Of a stretch of 64,000 nt of DNA, positions 16,198-23,121 are shown piece by piece; positions within the stretch are counted from its first letter, which is position 1, and the number at the start of each line of letters is the position of its first letter. Location of the stretch: contig DAIQOK010000001.1 in NCBI GenBank assembly GCA_036787895.1, forward strand, positions 248,001 through 312,000, in the 5' to 3' direction. This DNA comes from UBA7662 sp036787895 (GTDB lineage: Bacteria > Bacteroidota > Bacteroidia > UBA7662). The translations under genes were made by a program, and so were the position numbers. The notes under the pieces were generated by a model. It did no database searches. It was not told the DNA's origin and saw only the letters and a list, made by a program, of their open reading frames with translations.

Positions 16198-17200
16198 TAC
16201 TCCCGTTTACGATCCATTCGAAGGAATGGATTTTCGCTTCGACCGCTGTATGCTTACAGGGGTTAAAATAGACTCGAAAGGCGATCTGGTGCAGCTTTTC
16301 CCCGACTGGCTCATCAACAAATACCATCTCCAGGGAAAAACCATTACCCTGCTCACCGGCAGCACCATTCGTTATCCCGATATCAAAGTTCCTTTATCCA
16401 GAGCCGCCCGCGATGCCGGCTTAAATTATATGAACCGGGCAGTAGGCGACTTGCTCCTGGCCGGCTTTGATGGCTTAAATTGGCTCAAACCTGCACAGTT
16501 GTACCATTTTTTGGTTTATCTGTATTACGGCATTATTTATTACGAGATCTACGAAAGTCTCCGGATGAAAAGTTTGAGAAATGCTTTTCTTACCAGTGAA
16601 GACTTCAAAGCCAAGTTCCGCATACTGCATGTAGTTCTTCAAGGTGCGGTACGACCGGTTAGTTACCTCAATTTTGACCCGGGGTCGATGTTCATTCTAC
16701 GTACCCACGATTACAAAAAACCGGAAGCTGCCTACGACCTGAAAATCGGCACCAATACCCTGAGCATTTGTTTGCGCCTGGGAGAAGTGGGTATAATGGC
16801 TGCTTTGCTAGATAATGGCACCCAAGCCCAGTTTTTCAAGTCCTACTTTGAAAAATTCGACGGAGCCACCCTCCATCCTATTCAATTCGATGAATTATAT
16901 GCTAAAATCAGCTACAAGGCCTGGTTGATGAACTCGGTCTTCGACTATGGCATTGAATTCCCGGATGCGGAAGATCCAGCTATTGCACTTTCGGTACGTA
17001 TACCCGACGACAAAAAGGAAGAATCGGTCTTCAGAGATTGGGAAGATGCTGTATATGGCACCATATTACAAGCCTATTTAGCACCTTATGGTTTTCCGCC
17101 GGATAAAATCTTTGATAAAAGCGGTCAGTCCATTACTTTTCTCGAAACGCCAACGGGTAAACTACGCCGATTCGACGCCGACTTTAAGGAAATCCGTTGA
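16190..17200 (+). CDS. Uncharacterised 336-residue protein downstream of purB
   Basis: Not recognised. The N-terminal part reads FDRCMLTGVKIDSKGDLVQLFPDWLINKY, a CxxTG layout reminiscent of the first half of an HNH or zinc-ribbon opening, but no later zinc-binding pair is obvious. A Tyr-rich helical region (YLYYGIIYYEIYESLRMK) follows, then mixed alpha/beta sequence with no membrane segments. Likely cytoplasmic. It overlaps the DUF5522 gene by 8 bp, and its last 39 bp overlap the convergent YfcE-like gene. Base use resembles purB, so this looks like a native gene. Confidence 0.7.
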   Translation: MIDTPVYDPFEGMDFRFDRCMLTGVKIDSKGDLVQLFPDWLINKYHLQGKTITLLTGSTIRYPDIKVPLSRAARDAGLNYMNRAVGDLLLAGFDGLNWLKPAQLYHFLVYLYYGIIYYEIYESLRMKSLRNAFLTSEDFKAKFRILHVVLQGAVRPVSYLNFDPGSMFILRTHDYKKPEAAYDLKIGTNTLSICLRLGEVGIMAALLDNGTQAQFFKSYFEKFDGATLHPIQFDELYAKISYKAWLMNSVFDYGIEFPDAEDPAIALSVRIPDDKKEESVFRDWEDAVYGTILQAYLAPYGFPPDKIFDKSGQSITFLETPTGKLRRFDADFKEIR

Positions 17201-17692
17201 CGCCCGCGGGCCCAACTCGATGACTTGCAAATCGTGAATTTTCCCGGCAGTAATGTTAAAGCGAACGATGGTTTTAACTAAATGAAAGCCATGATTGCCT
17301 GCTGCACCCGGATTGATGTGTAAGAGATGGTGTTGGGGATCGGGCATGACTTTGATTATGTGAGAATGACCACATATGAACAAACCGGGTTGAAACCGTT
17401 GAAGTTGCGCTTTAATCCGTGCCGGATACCGACCGGGATAACCGCCGATATGTGTCATAAAAACGCGTAATCCTGCGACTTCAAAAAAATTATCTTCCGG
17501 AAATTGGCGGCGAACCAGCGCATCATCTATGTTACCATAAACGGCCCGAACAGGCTTGAATTGAGCGAGTTTATCGGTGAGCCCAATAAGGCCAATGTCT
17601 CCTGCATGCCATATCTCGTCAACTTCAGCGAAATGTTTAAGTACTTTAGGATCGAGAAACCCATGGGTATCGCTCAGCAGACCAATTCTCAT
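17162..17692 (-). CDS. YfcE/MJ0936-type phosphodiesterase
   Basis: Soluble 176-residue metallophosphoesterase with the short-form motif set: GLLSDTHGFLD, IWHAGDIG, AVYGNIDD, FMTHIGGYPG, FICGHSHI and HINPGAAG. Members hydrolyse phosphodiesters (E. coli YfcE acts on model substrates; the natural substrate is unknown). The start codon shares one base with the stop of the upstream M43 protease (TGATG), implying coupled translation. The 3' end overlaps the convergent hypothetical gene by 39 bp. Confidence 0.9.
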   Translation of the reverse strand: MRIGLLSDTHGFLDPKVLKHFAEVDEIWHAGDIGLIGLTDKLAQFKPVRAVYGNIDDALVRRQFPEDNFFEVAGLRVFMTHIGGYPGRYPARIKAQLQRFQPGLFICGHSHIIKVMPDPQHHLLHINPGAAGNHGFHLVKTIVRFNITAGKIHDLQVIELGPRASTDFLKVGVESA

Positions 17693-19311
17693 CAGGGTTT
17701 GATTTTCACGATTCGGAATACGTCTGTCAATTGGCTGCTAATCACTCGAACGGTATAAGCGCCCTCCGGAAAACCCCGCATATCAAGTACGAAACTTACC
17801 TGAGCCGTCTCGTTTTTACGTAAAAGTTGACGTCCGGCGGTATCGAATAGCTGAACGTCCAGCTTTTCTTCTTCCGGTAAATCGAGTTTAATAATCACCT
17901 CATCTTCGAAGGGATTCGGAAAAACCACACTGGCTGAAATGGCGTTTATTTCAAAATCCTGTACCCCTCCTTTATTCACCATACTGGTAGCGCGAACGAC
18001 ATATTTACCAGGTAAAAAACCGGTTCGAAAAGGAATAGCTGCAACGCCTGTAATGTCGGCGACTACAGTAGTATCGAGCTGTATGCCATTGCCTGGTTGC
18101 TCCAGGAGTCTAAACCGCACAGAATGATAAGGGTAACCAATACCCAATTGATTGACGATGCGGACCTGAAGATTGGTATTCAACTTTTGATTAACGCGTG
18201 CCAACTGGTTGTTGCCTGCCAGTATATACATGCTGTCGGGTTGCGGAACAACAACCGAATCGGTACAACCCGTGAGCAATATATTGTTGGGGTGATGGAG
18301 TGAAGCCCTGAAAGCATAAGTGTTCAAGGCAGCACGCATGCGCGTTTTTTGTCCGTTGGTGTAGATGTTCATACAAACATCATCGCTATAATCCATATAA
18401 TTGGCAATCATGCGCTGATTTCCACATTGTATGGGTGGTGTTCCACAACCAAAATATTGCCCGCTGCAATTTGGTGTATCAAAAACATTATCGTCGCTTT
18501 CGCAACCACCATCTCCCCAGGTGTGCAAAAGGTTGAGAAAATGCCCCACTTCATGGGTGGTAGTCCGTCCCAAATCGAAGGTGTTATCGAGGTAAAAATT
18601 GCTTCCGAGGGGTTGTTTGTCCCTACTGCCAAAAAAACGAGCCCCAATTACCACACCATCAATTTGTGGTCTGATGGGATCTGTTGCCATGTCCTCCGGA
18701 AGATAGGCATACCCCAGTATGCCATTCATATTTTTGACCACCCAAATGTTCAGGTAACGCTCTGTAGGCCATCTACTGAGCGATTTCATCGTCACATCAT
18801 CATTAAAGCCGTGGTTATTGGATTTGGCATATGGCTGCCGGACTATACCCGTGCTGGGATTTCCTGCGGGATCACGGGTGGCCAGACAAAACTCAATTTC
18901 AACATCGGCGCCCACAGGATGGGTATTGTAACCCCGACTACCCAGAATTTTCCTGAAATCCTCGTTCAAAACCAATAACTGACTATGTATCTGAGCATCA
19001 CTGAGATTGGATGCGTTGGGATAGACATCATTGCTATCGTGCATGATATGAACGACCACCGGAATTTTTAAAGTAGATTGTATCCTGAAATCTGGTTGAG
19101 CCTCAAAATCCTGCAAGCTTCGATCAAATGCTTGTCGGCTCGCCTCTTTTCTCACCCAATAGTTACTATCCTGCTGTGCTTGCCAGCTTTGTAATAAATC
19201 ATGACCACATTTGTTGTTGTGATGAAATTCGCCGGTGTTTTGGGCCTGCAGGCTTAAACCGCTAAAAAAGACGATAAAAAGTCCAAATGCGAATAAATGG
19301 GTCAACCGCAT
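17692..19311 (-). CDS. Secreted M43 (pappalysin-like) metalloprotease with T9SS tail
   Basis: Extracellular protease of 539 residues. It has a signal peptide (MRLTHLFAFGLFIVFFSGLSLQAQ), then a catalytic domain with HEVGHFLNLLHTWGDGG near residue 255 (the HEXXHxxGxxH-type site, with Leu in place of the usual Gly) and the Met-turn NYMDYSDD. A beta-sandwich linker follows. The C-terminus has the type A T9SS sorting pattern: VFPNPFEDEVIIKLD, a LFDTAGRQLL strand and a closing GAYTVRVIS strand. Family members cleave extracellular proteins or peptides and often have paired Cys near the site, as here (GCESDDNVFDTPNCSG). The stop overlaps the YfcE-like start by 1 base. Confidence 0.92.
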   Translation of the reverse strand: MRLTHLFAFGLFIVFFSGLSLQAQNTGEFHHNNKCGHDLLQSWQAQQDSNYWVRKEASRQAFDRSLQDFEAQPDFRIQSTLKIPVVVHIMHDSNDVYPNASNLSDAQIHSQLLVLNEDFRKILGSRGYNTHPVGADVEIEFCLATRDPAGNPSTGIVRQPYAKSNNHGFNDDVTMKSLSRWPTERYLNIWVVKNMNGILGYAYLPEDMATDPIRPQIDGVVIGARFFGSRDKQPLGSNFYLDNTFDLGRTTTHEVGHFLNLLHTWGDGGCESDDNVFDTPNCSGQYFGCGTPPIQCGNQRMIANYMDYSDDVCMNIYTNGQKTRMRAALNTYAFRASLHHPNNILLTGCTDSVVVPQPDSMYILAGNNQLARVNQKLNTNLQVRIVNQLGIGYPYHSVRFRLLEQPGNGIQLDTTVVADITGVAAIPFRTGFLPGKYVVRATSMVNKGGVQDFEINAISASVVFPNPFEDEVIIKLDLPEEEKLDVQLFDTAGRQLLRKNETAQVSFVLDMRGFPEGAYTVRVISSQLTDVFRIVKIKP

Positions 19312-19371
19312 GCATCAAATTTCCCTCAAAATAAGAGATTAGTCTTGTCTTGTTGATGCCCTAATCGCTTT

Positions 19372-20643
19372 TTAACGCAAGACGTACTGAACGGTATGCC
19401 GGTTTCGCTGCTCAAGCAGAACGGTCTTGCCCTGAATTAAGCCTTTTTCCAGTCGCTCTGAATGGTGCCGAATGGTCCAGACACTTAGCTTATTTTCACT
19501 TTTGATATCGAAATTATCTCCGACAGCTTTCAAAAAAGGTTCAATTTTAAACGGGTCATCATCAACGCAAATCACGAAGCTTATCGCGCTATTTTGGGTA
19601 AGATGGGCCTTCATTCCCAGCTTATACAACTCCCCGAAAATAAAACTCAGGCTTTCTTCCGCGATAAAGCTGAAGTCGCGGGCAGCAAAAGAGATGAGGC
19701 ACTGGTTCTTTTTGACAATAATACAGGGCGGCGATTTGTGTTTGTCGAGTTGTTTGATGACTGTACCTGGTGCTTCCGGGTTCAAAAACGACTTCACATA
19801 CAGTGCAATACCTTTGTTTTGAAGCGGTTTGATGGTTTTTGGGTGGATAACAGAGGCCCCGTAATAGGTCATCTCGACAGCTTCTTCGTACGACAGCTCA
19901 TCGATTTTCTCGGCAAAGGGAAACAATTTTGGGTCGGCATTTAATACCCCGGGCACATCCTTCCAAATGGTCAGATCGCGTGCACCCAGGCAAAATGCGA
20001 AAATGGATGCCGTAAAGTCGGAGCCTTCTCTGCCGAGGGTGGTGGTGAGCGCTTTATCCTTCACGCGTCCAATAAATCCCTGGGTGATATTGATGCCGGC
20101 TTTTAAACCCTGCTCAGATTTGAGACTTTCGATTCTTTTTTGTGTATCTGCCCATTGAACGCGTGCGTCGCGAAAGGTATCGTTGGTGACTACATATTCC
20201 CGGGCGTCGAGCCAGCTATTAGTAATCCCCTTGCGGTTGAGGTATTCACTCAGTATGGTGGTAGATATCAATTCACCGAAAGCCACCACCTGGTCGTAAT
20301 TTTCGTTATAATTCGTATAGCAGGCCAGCTTGGTTAGCTCACGCAATTGATCAAAATGCACATCAGCCCGACGAATAAGTTCAAACTGCTCGGCATGGCT
20401 CAAATCCAAGCCCCGGATGAGTTCCTGGTGATAAAAACGAAGTTCTTCAATGTGTTCAATGCACTCAGGTTGCTGACTGGTAAACCAACTTTGCACCACA
20501 GCTTCGAGTTTGTTGGTGGATTTACCCATAGCAGAAACGACGATGAGTATCGACTCTTCAGGATATAAAGCCAGGATTTTTCGCAGATTGATCACACCTG
20601 CCGGGTCTTTCACTGATGCACCACCAAACTTAAATACTTTCAC
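19372..20643 (-). CDS. lysC: Monofunctional aspartate kinase
   Basis: Phosphorylates aspartate, the entry step to lysine, threonine, methionine and diaminopimelate. It begins MKVFKFGGASVKDPAG (the KFGG(T/A)S ATP-site signature) and carries GREGSDFTAS and the VPGVLNADP motif. A C-terminal regulatory region follows (residues about 300-423) with ACT-like strands (CLISFAARDFSFIAEE, KAHLTQNSAISFVICVDD). Its 423 residues exclude a fused homoserine dehydrogenase. A -7 element is at 20663. It stands alone, in the same direction as the acetyltransferase upstream. Confidence 0.94.
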   Translation of the reverse strand: MKVFKFGGASVKDPAGVINLRKILALYPEESILIVVSAMGKSTNKLEAVVQSWFTSQQPECIEHIEELRFYHQELIRGLDLSHAEQFELIRRADVHFDQLRELTKLACYTNYNENYDQVVAFGELISTTILSEYLNRKGITNSWLDAREYVVTNDTFRDARVQWADTQKRIESLKSEQGLKAGINITQGFIGRVKDKALTTTLGREGSDFTASIFAFCLGARDLTIWKDVPGVLNADPKLFPFAEKIDELSYEEAVEMTYYGASVIHPKTIKPLQNKGIALYVKSFLNPEAPGTVIKQLDKHKSPPCIIVKKNQCLISFAARDFSFIAEESLSFIFGELYKLGMKAHLTQNSAISFVICVDDDPFKIEPFLKAVGDNFDIKSENKLSVWTIRHHSERLEKGLIQGKTVLLEQRNRHTVQYVLR

Positions 20644-20662
20644 TTCTTAGCTATTTCAGCGG

Positions 20663-20670
20663 CAAATTTA
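20663..20670 (-). promoter_or_regulatory. Predicted -7 element of lysC
   Basis: The minus strand reads TAAATTTG, an exact TAnnTTTG match 20 nt before the lysC ATG, within the 33-nt gap after the acetyltransferase stop. Short leader expected (about 13 nt). Confidence 0.4.
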
Positions 20671-20676
20671 GTAGAA

Positions 20677-21153
20677 TCAGTCGGCGTATGCCTGCAATTG
20701 CGCAAAAGTTAACCGACAATTGATCCAGTCGGCATCTAACTCCACACCGAATTTTTGATAAAAGTGAATGGCCGGCTCATTCCAGTTCAATACCTGCCAT
20801 TCCAGGCGGTGCATTTTCCTTTCGCGGGCTATGCGGATTAACTGATTTAAAAGCACCCGACCAACACCTTGCCCTCGGGCAGATTCTGTGACAATTATGT
20901 CGTCGAGGTAGAGACATTTCCCCTTCCAGGTGCTGTATTTTACGTAGTACAACATCATACCGACCACTACATCGTTCATTTCAGCTACCCAACATTCGAA
21001 AGCCGGATGTTCATCAAAGCCATCGATTTGCAGTTGTTCTACGCTACAACTGTGTTCTTGCGGGGCTCTTTCATAAGTAGCGAGCTCATGTATAAGCGCA
21101 TGCACAGCCACCATATCGCTCCTTACAGCCGGTCGTATGTGTACCTCTGCCAT
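20677..21153 (-). CDS. GNAT acetyltransferase, SSAT-like
   Basis: 158-residue single-domain N-acetyltransferase. The acetyl-CoA site reads ARGQGVGRVLLNQLIRIA (residues about 92-109). Its surroundings match spermidine/thialysine acetyltransferases: IHELATYERAP near the start, YYVKYSTWKGKCLYLDDIIV, and LEWQVLNWNEPAIHFYQKFG. The likely substrate is a polyamine or a thialysine-like amine; this is by family resemblance only. The start codon overlaps the scoB stop by one base (TAATG), so the two are translated together. Confidence 0.88.
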   Translation of the reverse strand: MAEVHIRPAVRSDMVAVHALIHELATYERAPQEHSCSVEQLQIDGFDEHPAFECWVAEMNDVVVGMMLYYVKYSTWKGKCLYLDDIIVTESARGQGVGRVLLNQLIRIARERKMHRLEWQVLNWNEPAIHFYQKFGVELDADWINCRLTFAQLQAYAD

Positions 21154-21806
21154 TAGATTACCATTTCTCGCACATCATCGGCAATGACCAATTTTCCGGC
21201 CGTAGCAGCTTTGATTTGCTCGATAGTTACTCCGGGTGCATACTCGCGCAAGACGAAGCCCTGTCCGGTGATTTCAAAATAACCCAATTCGGTAACTACC
21301 TTTTTCACACATTTCAGACCGGTAATCGGCAAAGTACAGCTAGGCAGCAGTTTCGACTCACCTGCCTTATTAACATGCTGCATGGCCACAATGATGTTTT
21401 TGGCCGAAGCTACCAGGTCCATGGCGCCCCCCATACCTTTGACCATTTTGCCTGGAATTTTCCAGTTGGCAATGTCTCCGCTATCGCTCACTTCCATGGC
21501 ACCGAGCACGGTTAAATCAACTTTTCCGGCGCGTATCATGCCAAAACTCATGGCGGAATCGAAGAAGGATGAACCTGCTACAGTGGTGATGGTTTGTTTG
21601 CCGGCATTGATTAAATCGGCATCTTCTTCACCTGCTACGGGAAATGGCCCCATACCCAATAAGCCATTTTCGGACTGAAGTACTACTTCAACTCCTTCAG
21701 GTATATAGTTGGCTACCAGTGTAGGTATGCCAATACCCAGATTGACGTAGTAGCCGTTTTTAAGTTCTTTCGCAATTCTTTTGGCGATGCCGTGTTTGTC
21801 TAGCAT
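21153..21806 (-). CDS. scoB: 3-oxoacid (succinyl-CoA) CoA-transferase subunit B
   Basis: With subunit A it moves CoA between succinyl-CoA and acetoacetate or similar acids, in ketone-body or branched-acid use. It starts MLDKHGIAKRIAKELKNGYYVNLGIGIPT. The catalytic Glu lies in VLQSENGLLGMGP, and the GGAMDLV stretch is conserved. Length 217 residues is as expected. Normally scoB begins within a few bases of scoA; here 568 bp containing a GxxExxY pseudogene and inverted repeats lie between them. The acetyltransferase gene is coupled downstream. Confidence 0.93.
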   Translation of the reverse strand: MLDKHGIAKRIAKELKNGYYVNLGIGIPTLVANYIPEGVEVVLQSENGLLGMGPFPVAGEEDADLINAGKQTITTVAGSSFFDSAMSFGMIRAGKVDLTVLGAMEVSDSGDIANWKIPGKMVKGMGGAMDLVASAKNIIVAMQHVNKAGESKLLPSCTLPITGLKCVKKVVTELGYFEITGQGFVLREYAPGVTIEQIKAATAGKLVIADDVREMVI

Positions 21807-21819
21807 GTTACTCTAATTT

Positions 21820-21835
21820 TCTCGCAAGGGCGCAA
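21820..21835. repeat. Left inverted repeat flanking the GxxExxY insertion
   Basis: TCTCGCAAGGGCGCAA matches the reverse complement of 22355-22371 apart from one inserted A. A further partial copy, ACTCGCAAG, lies at 21847-21855. It begins 14 bp outside the scoB start. Confidence 0.6.
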
Positions 21836-21877
21836 GGTGCGCTAAGACTCGCAAGTATTTTTACAAAGATTCATTAG

Positions 21878-22257
21878 TTAGAGCTTGTTTGCAATTCTTT
21901 TTACACCCTTCAGTAGGATTTCTTCATTGAAGTTGATGAGCAATCCGAGTCTTAGGTCTGCCAGCTTAATATAAGTAAGCACTTGTTTGAAATGGACAGG
22001 AGCCAAAGTCTCAACAGATTTTAATTCCACTAAAACCTTGTTTTCCACAATAATATCTGCCCTGTAGCCTACATCCATAAGTTTTACACCATCATAAATC
22101 ACAGGTATTGGTACTTGACGGCGTACTTTAAATCAGATTTTTCCAATTCACATATCAACATCTTTTCATACACCTGCTCAAAAAGTCCTGGGCCATATTT
22201 CCTGTGAATATGTAAGGCTGCAGCAATAATTTGTTGAGCAAGTTCATTTTCATTCAT
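21878..22257 (-). pseudogene. Frameshifted GxxExxY (PDDEXK_3) protein gene
   Basis: GxxExxY proteins are about 125-residue members of a PD-(D/E)xK nuclease-like family, function unknown. The start is MNENELAQQIIAAALHIHRK at 22257 and the name-giving GPGLFEQVY is intact. The frame then ends at a TGA at 22102-22104, with the out-of-frame tail KYQYL. Shifting one base near 22125-22129 restores RRQVPIPVIYDGVKL, ADIIVENKVLVELKSVE (catalytic D and ExK) and TYIKLADLRLGLLINFN to the stop at 21878. Loss of one G after an AAG explains it. It is either a real pseudogene or a sequencing error. Confidence 0.88.
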
Positions 22258-22354
22258 ACCGCTAACTAACGATAAAATATTGTTAGGAAGGTCAAAATGA
22301 CCAAAACGAGCAAAAAGTCGCGCCAAAACCAACAATTTTACGTCCTTTTTCTCA

Positions 22355-22371
22355 TTGCGCTCCTTGCGAGA
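22355..22371. repeat. Right inverted repeat flanking the GxxExxY insertion
   Basis: TTGCGCTCCTTGCGAGA, the inverted partner of 21820-21835. It ends 3 bp before the scoA stop codon, so the inserted segment fills essentially the whole gap between scoA and scoB. Confidence 0.6.
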
Positions 22372-22374
22372 CCG

Positions 22375-23064
22375 CTAGCGGGTAGTGCGCTGTTCGATGC
22401 GTTTTTCGTAATTGCTGCCCTGGAAGATGCGGTGCACATAAATGCCCGGTGTATGTATGGCGTTTGGGTCGAGGGTACCTGCCGGCACCAGCTCTTCTAC
22501 TTCGGCTATGGTAATTTTGCCTGCCATGGCCATAAGCGGGTTAAAATTTCGGCTGGTAGCCCTAAAAATAAGGTTGCCGTGTGTATCCCCCTTCCAGGCC
22601 TTTACAATGGCAAAATCGGCCTCGAAGGCATATTCCATCAGATAGGCCTTACCGTTAAATTCTCTGGTTTCTTTACCCTCGGCGACTTCGGTGCCGACAC
22701 CAGCGGGAGTAAATATGGCCGGCATACCATAACCGGCAGCCATACAACGGGTTGCTAAGGTGCCTTGTGGAATGAGCTCGACTTCCAGTTCGCCACTGAG
22801 GAGTTGGCGCTCAAATTCGGCGTTTTCACCCACATAACTCGAAATCATCTTTTTTACAAGTCGTTTTTGCAGCATCAAGCCAATGCCAAAATCATCCACA
22901 CCGGCATTGTTCGATATGCATGTCAGCTGATTGACACCCTTGGCCACCAGGGCAGCAATACAATTTTCGGGTATGCCGCATAGGCCAAAACCACCCAACA
23001 TCAAGGTGGCTCCAGGGTGAATATCTGCTATGGCTGCTGATGCGTTTTTAACGACTTTATTCAT
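22375..23064 (-). CDS. scoA: 3-oxoacid (succinyl-CoA) CoA-transferase subunit A
   Basis: Partner of ScoB. The 229-residue protein has the subunit A signature TLMLGGFGLCGIPENCI near residue 20. It continues TCISNNAGVDDFGIGLML, SSYVGENAEFERQ, and IPQGTLATRCMAAGYGMPA, then the YAFEADFAIVKAWKGD segment and a normal C-terminus. The final residues EKRIEQRTTR run up to the flanking repeat; the stop may have been set by the insertion, but the length is ordinary. A -7 element is 17 nt upstream. Confidence 0.93.
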   Translation of the reverse strand: MNKVVKNASAAIADIHPGATLMLGGFGLCGIPENCIAALVAKGVNQLTCISNNAGVDDFGIGLMLQKRLVKKMISSYVGENAEFERQLLSGELEVELIPQGTLATRCMAAGYGMPAIFTPAGVGTEVAEGKETREFNGKAYLMEYAFEADFAIVKAWKGDTHGNLIFRATSRNFNPLMAMAGKITIAEVEELVPAGTLDPNAIHTPGIYVHRIFQGSNYEKRIEQRTTR

Positions 23065-23080
23065 GGGTAATACTTTGTCT

Positions 23081-23088
23081 CAAATATA
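23081..23088 (-). promoter_or_regulatory. Predicted -7 element of scoA
   Basis: The minus strand reads TATATTTG, an exact TAnnTTTG match; expected start about 10 nt before the scoA ATG. Confidence 0.45.
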
Positions 23089-23121
23089 GGTGAAGCGCCT
23101 CGAAAGGCGAATTGTATTGGT

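Noticed and set aside
18349..18978. A 209-codon plus-strand frame across the M43 protease
   Set aside because: It lies antisense to the conserved zinc-site region and has no recognisable domain or start context.
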